A stretch of DNA of 64,000 bases from Papilionanthe hookeriana x Papilionanthe teres (lineage: Eukaryota; Streptophyta; Magnoliopsida; Asparagales; Orchidaceae): contig CM040427.1 of NCBI GenBank assembly GCA_022702705.1, positions 76,561,283 through 76,625,282 on the forward strand, written 5' to 3'. A program made the position numbers and the translations under genes. The notes below the pieces were generated by a model. The model was given only the letters and a program-made list of their open reading frames with translations. It had not been told where the DNA came from and did no database searches. Below are positions 25,180 through 37,350 of this stretch, one piece after another. Numbering within the stretch: position 1 is the first letter of the stretch; each line of letters begins with the position of its first letter.

Positions 25180-25660
25180 CTATGATAGGACTCGACGTCC
25201 GTGAACTGACACTTCCACTGATTCATCTTGCAAGCAGGCAAATTCTTTTGCGAGGCGGGCTAACGCATCTGCTAAAGCGTTTTCTTTTCTGGGAATTTTG
25301 TTGATTGTCACATTCAAAATCTGTTCTAACAACTGTATGGCATACTGGAAGTATTGCTCAAGTCTTGGCTTTAAAATTCTATACTGTCTGGCGATCTGTT
25401 GAATGATTAACTGCGAATCCCCATAGATGTTGATGTTTGTTATCCCCATTTGAATAGTTAATTCCAGTCCTATTATGAGGGCTTCGTATTCTGCTTCATT
25501 GTTTGTACACGGCTCTGTCAAGTGGTAGGAGTATCTTAACATCCCCCGCTCCGGTGTTATAAAGATTAGTCTGATTCCTGCCTTACCGGGCACTATCACT
25601 TGCGATTATTCGTCTTTGTGTGCTGAAGATGCTCCGTCGAAATATAATTCCCAACGTCTA
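25180..25660 (-). pseudogene. Archaeal-type RNase H (aRNH) domain
   Basis: A second RNase H between the normal RNase H and integrase, which marks Tat-lineage elements. It starts in the frame ending the previous ORF (WELYFDGASSAHKDE, catalytic D at about 25635). After a stop it continues in 25599-25180 with CTNNEAEYEAL (catalytic E), IYGDSQLIIQQI (catalytic D) and KENALADALARLA (final acidic residue). All four metal-binding positions can be seen. It would cleave RNA in RNA:DNA hybrids during reverse transcription. A stop codon splits it near 25603. Confidence 0.9.
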
Positions 25661-26240
25661 TCATCGGGGTCTTCTAAACTCATTATTTGTTCATCTGGCA
25701 AGTCGTCATTGAGAGGGGATTCTACCGGCAAAGGGTGTGCTGCGAGGAAGTCTGCTAGGACTTGTCCCTTTACGGCACGAAGAGGCACGAAAGTTATATC
25801 GAATTGCAATAATATCATTGACCACCTGGCAAGTCTGCCAGAAAGCATTGGACGGGTCATCAAGTATTGCAATGGATTAAATTTTGAGATCAAGTTGACC
25901 TTTTGAGAAAGCATGTAGTGCCTGAGCTTTTGAGCGGCGAAGATCAGGGCCAAACAGTGTTTTTCAATTGCGGGATACTTCATTTCCTTCGGAAGTAAAC
26001 GACGGCTTGGATAGTAAAGAGCATTTTATTTACCCTCATCATTGACCTGGGCTAACAGGGCTCCGAGAGAGTCGTCTAAAGCCGCGGTATAAAGTATCAA
26101 CGGTCTACCTGAGACTGGGGCTGCTATGACAGGAGGTGTCATTAAATATTTTTTAATGTCCTCGAAGGCTTTCTAGCATTTCTCTTCCCAAATAAATTTA
26201 GCATCCTTTTTAACTAATGCCGAAAAAACTTACACCTACC
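25660..26240 (-). pseudogene. RT connection / first RNase H (gRNH) domain
   Basis: The minus-strand frame shows KAFEDIKKYL and PLILYTAALDDSLGALLAQ (gypsy RNase H start) and YYPSRRLLPKEMKYPAIEKHCLAL, then the ORF 25983-25606 with LRHYMLSQKVNLISKFNPLQYL and GRLARWSMILLQFDI. Two in-frame stops (near 26175 and 26020) interrupt it. The domain normally degrades the RNA template. In Tat elements it is considered degenerate and complemented by the aRNH that follows directly here. Confidence 0.85.
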
Positions 26241-26950
26241 TGACGAGTTTGAGATAAAGAGTCGAAGATATGTCAGCTTCCCTTGAAAAGATCGTAGTTG
26301 TTTTAAGGTTTTGGGAGGCGGCATTTCTAAGATAGCTTTTATCTTTTCCAGATCGATTTCAATTCCACGATGTCGGACAACGAATCCTAAGAATTTCCCG
26401 GAGGTGACGCCGAAGGCGCATTTTAAGGGATTCATCTTAAGGTTAAATTGTCTTAATCGTTCAAAAACAATTCTCAAATCATACGAAGTGGTTTTCCTTT
26501 ACTTTGCTTTTGATGACCACATCGTCCACGTAGCATTCGACTTGATTGTGGATGAGATCATCAAAAATTCTTGTCATTGCTCTCTGGTAGGTTGCTCCTG
26601 CGTTCTTCAGTCCGAATGGCATCACTATATAGCAATATACTCCAATCGGCATTTTGAATGCCATAAGTTTCTCATCTTCTGGAGCCATTTTTATCTGGTT
26701 GTATCCTGAATATCCATCCATGAATGAGAATATTTCATGTGTTGAAGCAATATTGATCATTAATTCTGGGATCGGTAGAGGGAATTCATCTTTTGGACAT
26801 GCCTTGTTTAAATCTGCGAAATCCACACAAATTCGATCCGACCATTCTTCTTCCCGACCGGTACCACATTGGCTAGCCAAGTTGGGTATTGTTCTTCACG
26901 GACAAATTTAGCGTCCATTAGCTTTTTAACTTCGACTATGACTTGTTGTT
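26214..26950 (-). pseudogene. Reverse transcriptase core
   Basis: ORF 26880-26479 contains RICVDFADLNKACPKDEFPLP, FSFMDGYSGYNQI (first catalytic D, residue 55), VMPFGLKNAGATYQRAM and the active-site YVDD (residues 117-120). It would copy element RNA to cDNA. The next ORF (26477-26214) is in another frame and carries on with LKMNPLKCAFGVTSGKFLGF and the thumb. There is thus a frameshift right after KENHF. A second frame break precedes the ORF at about 26950. Motif order and sequence are standard plant Ty3/gypsy. Confidence 0.95.
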
Positions 26951-27687
26951 CAATTTCTAGACGCATTCTTCGGGACCTTGTCCGATCGGAACGAAGTAGG
27001 ATCCACTCCTAGCTTATGGACTACGACCTCTGGAGCTAATCCTGGCATCTCATCATAGTTCCAAGAAAAACAGTCTTTAAATTCCATTAATAATTTGATT
27101 ATTTTTTCGGAGTCTTCTTTATTGAGTAAGGAGCTAACAAAGGTAGGTCTAGGCTTTTCGCTAGTACCTAAGTTAACTTCCGTTAACTCATCTATTGTAG
27201 ATTTAATCTCTTCTTCAAATTCTGGTGGAGCGTCTCCAATTTTTAAATCTTCAAATTCTTCTGTAGTTTCCATGCAGTTTTCATTAAACTCGCAAGTGAC
27301 AACCAAGCAAAATTCAGTATCGGCAACTGATCCTACTGTGCCGAATCCGAGACCATGTTTTGAATTAGGTGGACGACCGAAGTTATTCCATAATTTTTCA
27401 AAATGTTGTGATTGATTTTTTGTCCATAGTCGAGGCAAGAAACCACGATGAATTAAATTTTGAACACAAGGAGAGTACCACTCAAAAGGTAATTCCATTA
27501 ATTCTGATGAAATAGCATCTTCAAATTGTACATTATTTTCAGTTTTGGCGGAGGGAACACCACGGTAGAATTTGATGGGCTTTGCACCGCCGCTACGTAC
27601 CTCTTTGACCACCATACCCTTGATCTTATTAGAATGGATCGGGGTCAGGGTCATAGTATGTACATAGTGGTTAATCTTCTCATACAT
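26950..27687 (-). pseudogene. Pol linker between protease and RT
   Basis: 245-aa ORF whose end (FKDCFSWNYDEMPGLAPEVV, then HKLGVDP) is the conserved run-in to gypsy RT. Its N-terminal two thirds (FVSSLLNKEDSEKIIKLL and a cysteine-poor acidic segment) are a spacer seen in Tat pol proteins, with no catalytic motif. It overlaps the protease ORF by about 37 bases in a different frame, which implies a frameshift near 27670, and breaks again before the RT core. Confidence 0.85.
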
Positions 27688-28937
27688 CGATTTATATTCT
27701 TCATTCTTTTCATCGTCGAGAGGGATCCTGAATTGCGGCTTCTTCCGACTTTTTGTCGCTGCTTCTTGTTTGATCCCTTTTTCTTCTTCAGAACTGTCTT
27801 CCCAATTAAAATTGATTGATGGTTTCCTCTATCCAACTGTCCTAACGTCTCGCCACGACCTCGTCCCCGGCCTCGACCTCGGATGCGAGTTGTGGAGAAA
27901 CCTTCACCATCTCGCCGTAAGGGAGTGGTGAGTGATCGTTGGACTAGAACTTCGGGTTCTTCGTCGTCCCGAACTTCCTTTGCTTCATTTGTTATGGTAT
28001 CTCTGGAGAAGATTGTTTTCTTCGGAGGTGCGTAATAAACTGCATCTTCATGGATTCCAATTTCATGTACGGAGAACGGTTCTAAGTCACCTTTGATGCA
28101 CTGTTCTCCTCCATCATAGTATTTGATGCACTGATGTAGGGATGATGGTACCATCCGGTTTTCATGTATCCATGGTCGGCCCAGTAGAGCGTTGAATGAC
28201 GTTTCTGAATCAATTATGTGAAATTTTGCGGTTGTCTTTGCCAAGTCACCGGTCTTCATTAGCAGTGTTATTGATCTGATTGCTCTTTCTCCTTTCTGGT
28301 TGAATCCTCTTAATAACATTTTGTTCGCTTCGAGCTTGCGAGCATCAATTTCCAAATATGCTAGCGTTCCAAGATTCATTATATTGATTGATGCTCCTGG
28401 ATCCACCAATACTCTGGAGAGTGTAAACTTCCAGATTGTAACTGAAATGTACAATGGTCGGTTGTGGTCTGCCGTCCCAAGTAGTAGGTCATTGTCCGTG
28501 AAGGTAACACCTCGCTGTTCCTTTAACAAGCAAACCTCATCTAAGGAATCTCCAGTCATTTGAGCTAAGCAAATTTCTGGATCATGTAAGGCCTTGATCA
28601 GAGCTTCTCTCATCTCCTTTGATAAGATGAGAGCGTCGTAGATGCTTAGTTTGGCCGGTAGTTTCCTAAGATGGGCTAGCACGTTGTAATCCACTTTATT
28701 TCCATGTGCCTCGATTTCTTCCCGAATGGGTATTTCTTCTGTCGGGGTTGGTTCTTCCTGAACAACCACCTGCTTTCCTTTGTCCTTTGGACCCATTCTC
28801 GGAGGTAGAACTCTTCCACTTCTTAAGTTGACTTCTGTAATTTCTTCTGAATCTAATATCAAGTTTGCTGGTGTCTGCTCCTGAATCGGAATGACAGGTT
28901 CTTCTAGATTAGCTTCAGAGTCTGAAGGCTCTAACAC
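27651..28937 (-). pseudogene. Retroviral-type aspartic protease region
   Basis: 428-aa ORF that cuts the polyprotein if translated. The active site is VLVDPGASINIM (catalytic D179) and the fold closes with NALLGRPWIH. An N-terminal segment (EVNLRSGRVLPP, DYNVLAHLRKLPAKLSIYDAL) is typical of Athila/Tat polyproteins at the gag-protease join. The C-terminal part includes RGRGRGRGRG. The ORF is in the same frame as gag (29004-30311) and separated from it by three stop codons around 28988-29006. It is a long open stretch compared with the rest of pol. Confidence 0.9.
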
Positions 28938-28984
28938 TATTGTGACTGGAGCTCCTCGAAACTCGCAAATAGATTCATTGCTTG

Positions 28985-29006
28985 TTGAACTCTATCAGCC
29001 TTCCTA
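28985..29006 (-). other. Stop codons between gag and protease in one frame
   Basis: The minus strand reads ...ATC CAC TAG GAA GGC TGA TAG..., and the same frame is open on both sides (gag to 29004, protease from 28937). In Ogre elements gag and pro-pol are separated by a stop and pro-pol expression involves splicing or read-through. Here two further stops follow within three codons. Confidence 0.75.
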
Positions 29007-30903
29007 GTGGATGTCTTCCTTGTCATTGTGATCGTCAAGATTGTGTATGATTTGAGAATTGTTAATTGTATCGGAATCGATGTCCAGATTAGGTTGGTCG
29101 TCGCTAGTTACGTAATCGTTAGAAACAGTCAAAACGTAGCAAACGCCATAACCCTTATCATTATAAGATCCCGCTGGAGCGAACAAATAATCATACAGAG
29201 TCAGAGGTTCGAGGGATTTCTCCCCCGAATCGGAAACAACTATCCTAGGATAAGCAGCCCCTAGTCTAGCCTCAGGAGCCTCGGTCTTCTCTTCTTCATC
29301 AATTTTCTTCTTTTCTTCAATCGTCTCTTGTTGAGGTGGTCCTTCTATCGCAAGTGATAATACCGACTTGACAGGTTTCGAACTCTGAATTGAGGCTCGC
29401 ACCGAAGCGGTTTGGATGTGATCCAACATCTTCTTCGAAGACTTTGTCCAAGCGGTAGTCCATCCATCATCAGTCGCATAGGGATCTATCGGAACAATGA
29501 GATCCGTCGAGATAACATTGACGGAACCTCCTTTCTGGGGTTCCTTCATGTACTCCTTCAGGATTGTTATATTCCCTTTTCGAAGATTGTCATTGAGCCA
29601 ACTTTTGAAGGTAATGCAATCTTCTATCTTGTGTCCAAGCATTCGGTGGTAAGGGCAAAAGTTGGGATCACCTTTCTTGTCGACTTCTTCTGGTCTCTTA
29701 GGTTCTGGCAGTTGGAAATCTGGAGTCTTCATCAGACTGTGGAACATTTTTGGCACTGCCTCATTCTTGAACGGATATTCCCTGCTCAGAAGCTCCTTTA
29801 GAGTACGTTGTGGGCGAGGCGGTTGTTCATACTGTTGGGATGACAGATAGCTGGGTCGAGGTTGCTGGTAATTCTGTTGAGTTTGTTGTGACCGTTCTGG
29901 CGGTATTTGTATTGGCTGCTTGCCTTTATCGACAGCTGCGACGATCCCGGACTTCTCTTCGAAAGTTTTCACGGGCTTCTGTTTGTCTGTTTTGTCGGTG
30001 AAACTTAATTGCTTCGCCTCCTCTTGCAAGCTTTCGGCCTTGCTTAACAACTTCTCGAAAGTATTAATAGTAAATCCCTTGAGGAGAAGTGCTATCAGGC
30101 CATGAATGCTCTTAAGTAAAATGTCGACTGAATGTTGTTCTTGCAGCTGTGGCTCACACTTCATACTTAGATTCCTCCATCGAAGTATGTAGTCCACCAA
30201 AGTTTTGTTCGGCTTCTGCTTCTCTACCACTAAATCACCTATAGTGATGTGGTGCTGAGCTCCGGCAAATCGCTTGACGAAGAGGTTCTCTAATTCTGAA
30301 AATGTCTTCACCGAACCGTTCGGTAATTCCGCATACCAATCAAAGGCGATTCCTGACAGGCTGCTGACAAATTGTCAGAAGAGTAAAGCATCACTTCCGT
30401 TGGCATTGCAACAACTGGCACGAAAATGTGTAATGTGCTGTCAAGGGTTTCGGTTCCATCAAAGGTCTTGAACAGAGGTGGTACGAAGCCTTTCGGGTAT
30501 TGGACAACATCGAATTCTTCAGGGTAAGGCCTACCTGTCCTAATGGATGTCCCACTCTTTGATTGTGCTAAGGCTTCTCGCACCTGCTGTTCCACCATGC
30601 TTTTGATATCCTTTTCCGGAATCATGTTTTGTGTTGTGTCCTTTTTTAATTAATCATCCCCGTTGACGGATGTAATCTCCTTTCCTCCATCTACAATATG
30701 AATAACTTCTGGGGGTGTTTCTCTTTGGGGTTGAACCTGACTCTGGAGAGTGGCTAGGGCTACAGCCATCTCTTCCATCCTTTTGCCATTTGGGGGATCG
30801 TATCATCTTTCTCTTGAAGTCGCATCCTCATTACTTCCGGCTCCTCTCTTTCTGCGGCTGCAGGAGCACCTTGTGAAGCTGACGAAGCTCGTGTTTCAAC
30901 CAT
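29004..30903 (-). pseudogene. Gag
   Basis: Capsid and nucleocapsid region. It probably starts at the ATG at 30903 (MVETRASS, a usual start of plant gypsy gag). A frameshift near 30775 leads to 30625-30308 (GRPYPEEFDVVQYPKGF, PLFKTFDG). Another leads to the main ORF 30311-29004 (435 aa: FSELENLFVKRF, KTLVDYILRWRNLSMKC, LLKGFTINTFEKLL). A zinc-knuckle-like CPYHRMLGHKIEDC (C219, H222, H227, C232; C-X2-H-X4-H-X4-C) sits in the middle, as in Tat and Athila gag. The C-terminal third is acidic. The gene is broken by at least two frameshifts. The frame of MVETR is also open upstream, so ORF1 and gag may once have been one ORF. Confidence 0.9.
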
Positions 30904-32158
30904 GTTAATTTCTTCATATTCATCATCCATGAACTCTGACGAGTCAACTTCATCTCCGAATTTCTCTTCTCTTTCTCTTGCTAATCGCCGAATATCGGTT
31001 CTTAGCTTTTCCATAGCATCTTCTAGTGGTCTTTTCTGTACATCTTTGCAGTTGTCATTCGATAGCTGTCGAGTTTCCTTCTCATGAGTCCCCTTCACTG
31101 CGGTAGCACTTTCTTCGGACTCAAGTCTCCTGACGAGACTTTCCTTCTCAGGTTGTTGTTTTAATCTTAATTGTCCGATAGTGGGACGCCATACCATCCT
31201 CCTAGCAGCAGAAGGTCTAGGACCGGATGGTCCGTCGACCAAATCTTTGGAAGGTGGTAACCTCCCTAATTTGTAGTCCCGAAACAATGACGAGGTGGAC
31301 TAGCTTTCATTCTCTTATTCGGCTTTTCGCGGCGATAGCGAGGTTCTACTCGCGGCCCAAGACGGGACTTGGCTGGCACCCGCCCTATCCTTCTTAAAAT
31401 CTCTGACACAGGGCATTTTTCTTTCTTTGCTAACTTTTCTATCAGGGTTTGCAGTCGAGCAAATGACGTAATTCTAGCCCTTTTCTTACGGCCATCGTTG
31501 TAATATGCGAGCTGAGGCAATGCAGCAGCAATCTTGCGGATATTTTCCTCATCCTTTGCGGCGAAGAGGGGGTGAAACCTACTTCCTCCCAAAAGTGATA
31601 TGTATTCAGGCAGTGGTGTATACTCGGGCAGTTCTGGGATTTCTTCTAGGAAAGCAACTTCAGCAGCTCTGGCTTCTCTAGCAATCCTTCTACTTCTGTT
31701 CTTTCTCTGAGTCCGTGTCAGTGATGGAATTCTAGAGCTGGACCCGATTTCAAAAACAGAAGGTTTCACAGGAAGATCTGTACCCTCCACGGTAACAGGT
31801 TCATTACAGTTCTGAATATCCTTCCCCTTTAGTCTGGCAGAAGCTGGGGTAGGTGCAGAGACAACTAGACCAGTGGGGGTAGCAACAACTGTCCTTCTGC
31901 GAACAACAATACTCCTCTCGATTGGAATCTTTTGCAGAGGAGGGAATTCATGAGTTGACTTGAGGTTAAACTCAATCAACGGTTTCTCAGTTTTGGGTAC
32001 TTTGCTGTGAGTGAAAAGAGAGTGACGTTGGGGATTTTGATGTCGGTGTCCCTGAATCCTTGTCCGAATCGAATGATTCCATTATTAGGTAGTTCGTCCT
32101 TGAACACAGCCAGGTCCAGTTCGTTGACGAAGGAGAAGATCAATTTTGGGGCTTCCAT
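30904..32158 (-). pseudogene. ORF1 upstream of gag (Ogre-type extra ORF)
   Basis: An extra ORF between leader and gag, as known from Ogre and other Tat elements; its function is unknown. The start is the ATG at 32158-32156 (MEAPKLIFSFVNELDLAVF), two bases behind an acceptor-like CTGCAG. It runs in 32158-31976, then a frameshift near 31990 leads to 31979-31266 (237 aa) with VVATPTGLVVSAP, LTRTQRKNRSRRIAR and KKRARI. A second frameshift leads to 31287-30904 with a coiled-coil-like acidic/basic stretch (ESLVRRLESEE, LRTDIRRLAREREEKF). I see no enzyme motif. The N-terminus and the TQRxNxxRRI block recur in the AlkB ORF at the other end of the element. Confidence 0.8.
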
Positions 32159-32185
32159 TTCTGCAGGGCAGATTCCAAGTGTTAG
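32159..32185 (-). promoter_or_regulatory. Acceptor-like site before ORF1
   Basis: The minus strand reads GGAATCTGCCCTGCAG, then AAATGG: AG at 32162-32161 and the ORF1 ATG at 32158. The pyrimidine tract is weaker than at the AlkB acceptor. The parallel placement directly in front of two related ORFs is what makes it notable. Confidence 0.45.
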
Positions 32186-32684
32186 TCCCCGAATCGTGCT
32201 TCTTCTTGTCATAAAACTTATGACAAAAAAGAAAGAGTCCGAACACATTTTCGTTTATCTTAGTGTATTTGTGGTATTAAAAGAAAAGTTATTTAGATAA
32301 TTGTTTTTCGAAAAGATTTGTTCGTTAAGACAGAGAATTATTAAAAGAAGGAGAGTTGTAGGAAGGATAAAAGGAATTGATTAGGAACTGGAAAAGGAAG
32401 AGAAAGTTTTGTAGAAACTTCTCGACCCTCAAGATCGCTCCTAAACCAATACCTATTGAGGGTCCACACCACCTCCGAAATGAGGTAAAAGGATCTCAGA
32501 ACCTCTCTGTTTAGGGGTGTCTAAACAGTGGCTCCTAAATCCGAGAGAATGTTGGCTGTACTTGTTCAAGGTAGAAATGAACATAGTATTCCAACGGAAA
32601 GAAGGGTAGTTTGATCCACTAGGGACATGGATACACTACCGATTTTTTAAAGCAGAATTATCTGATTAAAATGGAGAGAGGAAT
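32186..32684 (-). other. Untranslated leader of element B
   Basis: No supported coding sequence; homologous to 1-276. An ATG at about 32248 opens a frame into ORF1 (MCSDSFF...), but its first 30 codons have no counterpart in the AlkB ORF start, so I prefer the ATG at 32158. It contains the block ATACCTATTGAGGGTC at 32449-32464, discussed in the findings. Confidence 0.75.
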
Positions 32685-32704
32685 TATCCCTAGCGGAGTC
32701 GCCA
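32685..32704 (-). promoter_or_regulatory. Primer binding site of element B
   Basis: Minus-strand TGGCGACTCCGCTAGGGATA, separated from the LTR end (32710) by five bases, as in element A. Two or three positions differ from the PBS of A. It primes minus-strand cDNA synthesis. Confidence 0.82.
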
Positions 32705-34789
32705 GAATTTGTACAGCTTATTTTTTTAGTTTTTAAATTTGGTTTAAATATATATATGTATATATATAATTTAGAAAGTAGCATTTGATTCTAAAAATAA
32801 TTTCAAGTTTGAAAGTTTTAAGATATGAAATCAAACTGATCTCACATCCCAAATAGTTTATATAAATGAGCGCCACATCACAAGCTATGTATCTATCTCG
32901 AAGAATAGACATAATACTTGATGATGGGGGCTCGATTAAATAAACTAGAAGATTTGTGACATCCGTTTGGTCTGCGAAACAATTTTATAAGCCGACAAAT
33001 TCCCCTGCTTAATATAAATGAATTAAGCAGGGTTTATATTACCTGGGTTCTTAAAATTTCTTATAAGGGCAAGCCCCTATAGTTAATTACATCTTAAATG
33101 ACGGGAATCACTTAAGAAAACTCTCGATAATAATCAATAATTCTGCTCTCGAGAATCTCAAAGCTTAAGTTTTCAAGGGATTGAATTTTTGAATTTCAAT
33201 AGGGAATGAATCGAGTTTGGAACATTTTATTTTGGGAATCCAAAAGGAAGAAAGGTAGGAAAAATTACAGATTCGAAGCAAACTTCAGTAATTTCCCGAC
33301 TATCCTATTGTTTGGCTTGAATTTAGGAAAGTCCTAATATTTATTTAATATTTTGAACTTGCCAATTTTAATTAATTAGGACTTATATTCGTATGACATG
33401 ATCATACAAATAGCCTCGAAGATGTGAGGGTTTATGTCGTATCGGACGACTACCTCGGAATCCTAAGACCGGTTCGGGCTTAATTTGCAATGCAAATGCC
33501 TAACAAAAGGTTAAGGATTTATGTTGCACTAAGCAAACTACCTCGAAGTCCTATGGCTTAGTTATTTAATTCTAAGAAAGTTTTGCTGAAGTAGACTCGA
33601 GTTTTGTCGATGACGATAGCCGTGCTTGCCCACCATGCTCCGAGCTCCTTGTTGTTGTAGAGTTTTAGTTTTAGAAGATTAAAAATCAAGAGATGAGGAA
33701 AGTGTTCTGGTTCAGAGAAGTTTTAAAATCCAAGTGTTTTTTATGTTTTAATTAAAACAAATCTTAAAGTTGATTATAACAACACCGGTTAAGATCTCAC
33801 GGTTCCATCCTTCCGGCATCGTTATTTTTATCGGATTCACTTAGTCCTGATGAATTTGCTAAACTCAACTGAATGAGTTCCACACTTTCATTTAGACCGT
33901 GGGAAATCCCGTTAGCAACACGTAGGTTACATCATCCGAGGTATTCCCGATCATCCAACAAGACGTTTTAATTTAGTTGTAATTGTAGTTTTGTATTCAT
34001 GTTTGTGATTAAATTTTGAGTTGTTTTATATTTTGAAATGTTGTGGCGGTGAATTTTATCTTGTAATGACTTTTAATTTAGTTTTGGTTTCGAGTTTTAG
34101 GGACTATCCTAAAGGTGTGGGTTTTCATGCAATAGTTGTTTATCATGTAAGAAAAGTAAAGTGCATTTGCGATAAAGTAAATTGCAAGAAGGTAAATTGC
34201 AATAAAATAAAAGCGTACACGGAGGGTCTTCCCGTCATCCCAGGCTGCACTTAAACACAATTTAGAATATTTAAGCATTTAAAGCAAATTCCTAGGTAAA
34301 GCTAAGGGAAGGGTTATGGTTTTCTACCAAGTTCCTAATCCTATAGCTAGTCATTTCCTAGGACGTCTAGGTTCTTGTGTCTTGGTGTGAGGACGATTTT
34401 CTTCATCAAAGAACAATTAAGTTCAGTTGTTCTTATAAACATCCTATCTTACTGAGGAAGTGCTTAAGACAAATCTTAAACATCTTTTCAATACTTTTAG
34501 GATTGTTTTAAGTCCAAGAGAATTTAATTATATAATGAATCAATTATCCAGGAGTTCAAGCTTTATTATCTTGCCCAGTGAACTAGGACATTTGAATATC
34601 CTATGAGTGAAATAACATTTCACTTAACACTCTGTTTAAGTGTTATGACATCATGAGCTTTTGAGGGCAAATTAACGTTCAAATGATTTGTGTTTTAACA
34701 TAATTTCAATCAATGGGTTTAAGTTTGGAATAGTGTTCAAGTTGTTTTAAATTTATTTTTGAATTCTTTCATGTCTTAAGTGATGTTAT

Positions 34790-35130
34790 ATTTAATTCAA
34801 CTTAATTTTAATTTAACTTTAATTTAATTTAATTTGATTTAGTTTCAATTTTAATTTTATTTATTTAATTTAACTTTAACTTATTGTTTTTTTATTATAT
34901 TATTATATATATTTTATTATTTAATTTAATTTAATTTAATATGTTTTAATTTAATTTAATTTAATGTGATTTAATTTAATTTAAATTAAATTAATTTAAA
35001 TTTAAATTTTATTTAATTTAATTTAATTTTAAACTTTAATTTAATTAAATTTTAATTTAATTTAATTTTAGATTTTAATTTAATTTAAATTTTAACTTAA
35101 TTTTATTTTTAATTTTAATTTAATATTTTA
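34790..35130. repeat. TTTAA-type low-complexity tract in 5' LTR of B
   Basis: Runs of TTTAATTTAATTT, equivalent to 6895-7250. Small length differences between the two LTR copies are visible. Confidence 0.85.
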
Positions 35131-37350
35131 TTTTTATTTTTTTTATGTTTTTTTTTTTAAAAGATTTAATTTTAATTGTTAAAGTATTAATTTAATTGAA
35201 ATTTTAAAAGGATTTACTTTAATTTAATTTAATGATTAAGTTTTTAGCATTTTAAATTTTGAATTTGGATTATCATTTTAATTAGGAATTAAATATTATT
35301 GAGGTGATTAATTTAGGGATTCTTAGATTAAAGAATAAATTTCTTCCTAATAATATCCCTATTTTTATAAATCCAATTTTTTTCATTATTCATCCAAATT
35401 TAATTAATTATTTAATTAAGGTTTATTTTAATTGTTTTTAAATTGTTTGGTAGATTTATACCCTTTAATACCTAAGTTTGAAACATTCAAAATCAACTTA
35501 GTATCAAATATTTTACCCACCCTTTTAATTAAACCTAAAATTTTAATTATAGGTTAAAATTTTAATTACTATTTTGCCCTTTAACTTACTAATTTCATAA
35601 CTCACTAAATTGAGCTTAAATGAATTTGAAATCTTTATGTGACTTCACTCATATGTCAATCAAGACATTAGAGGAGAAAATGTGATTTTTCTGTATTTAA
35701 TTTATTTATATAATTATTTTTTGTGAAAAATAAGAATTTTCAAGGAAAATTCAACAACATGACCAAGGGAAAGTTTCTGTCCTTCAGAAAATTATGGGAC
35801 ATTCCTAATGACCATAGAACCACTTGGACCAATTTTCGTGATCTATTGAATTATATTATTTTTATTATAATTATTTTAAGTTTTGGAGTATTAATTAATT
35901 TAAAAATAAAATAAAGATTGAAAAATGAATTTTACATTTTTCAAAAATCTCTCCGATATCAAGGAAACGAGAGAACCAATTTTGTAATTTTCTAATTTTT
36001 CTTTGATTTATTAGAATTATTTTAGTGGAAATGCTAGAAAATACTTTTTTTTAATTTTAAAATTACCCTAGGGCTTTAAAATTTAATATCTCATCATATG
36101 GGGTTTATTTCTAAGTGATTAAAATTTAAAATATGACATTTTGGTGAATTTTATTATTTTTGTGATTTTTATTATTTTTTAATTATTAAAAATATTAAAA
36201 TAATGCAAAAAATCAACTTTTTTAGAAAATTACAATTTTAATTTTCTTAAATTCCCCTGATATCAGAGAGGCTCCAAAACTAATTTGGTGAATTTTTGAA
36301 AAGTATTTTCAAAGTTATGAATTTTTAAAGTTTAAGTTAGCTAAATGGCTTAATCAACCCATTTGGTAGGGATAACCAAGTCCAATTGACTTCAAATTTT
36401 TATGGTGGGTTCCTATGATCCTAAAGGTCAGTGGAGAATTGATTTCAAGTCAATTTGATGTATGCTTAGCTCTAATTAATTAAGGACCTATTTTGGGTGT
36501 TTAAGCCAATTAGGGTTATTCCAAGTGGATTAATTCAAAACCTATTTTTCCTAGAGTCCTCTAGTCATAAGAAACATCACCAAATTTTCCTTAAATTTAT
36601 TTCACAACATGCTAATTATTGGAATTAAAATATTCAGAATAGTGACCTAGAATTGAAAAATCAATAACTCTTCATAGGGATGGCCTCTGACTTTGGAAAA
36701 TTTAAGGAATGATCCCAAATTCAGAGGCTTCAAAAGCCCTATGGTCTCATGCCATGGTGAATTGTATACATACATGGAGAATTGAAATAGTGCAGAGAGT
36801 AAATAAACTATTAAAAATCAAATACTCAATGAAATTAAATGATTTCTTTTCCACATTATTCTCCTCTGTTCACTGAGCAAGAGGGTATTTTTATTTTATT
36901 TTTCTGATTTTCCTACACGAAGTTATGCATTTTTGAAGTTTAGGGAATTAAATAAATCAAAAATACCCTAATTTCCTACTTATCCAGCGCGGCGCCCTGT
37001 CATCCTCGGCATCTCCGAACGGCCACGCGGCGTGCTCCCATTCTACCCCGCCACTTAAGTCAGCAGCCCGGGTCCTGCCTTCCGCTTATCATCCGCTGAT
37101 CCGACCTGATCGGAGCCGTCCATCAGCGCGTGTATTGAATGAAAGGCATCCTTTCATCGTCCCCAAGCCTCCTAGCCCAAGAACCGTCCATCTTCTAGGC
37201 TTAAGATCTCACTCGATACTTGATCAAATTAAACGTTGTTATGCTCTATGGATTCGTCTAGAGAAGACGAACACATCCATACGGTTTATGTGGCATGAAA
37301 TTGACTCAATAAAAATGGAGAATGTTCGAAGCTCGGGAAGAAGAGTGAGA

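Noticed and set aside
34021..34278. Recurring ORFs of 60-77 aa at the same LTR position (6136, 17653, 34021)
   Set aside because: They recur because the LTR DNA is repeated; lengths and frames differ between copies and both strands are open, so coding is not supported.
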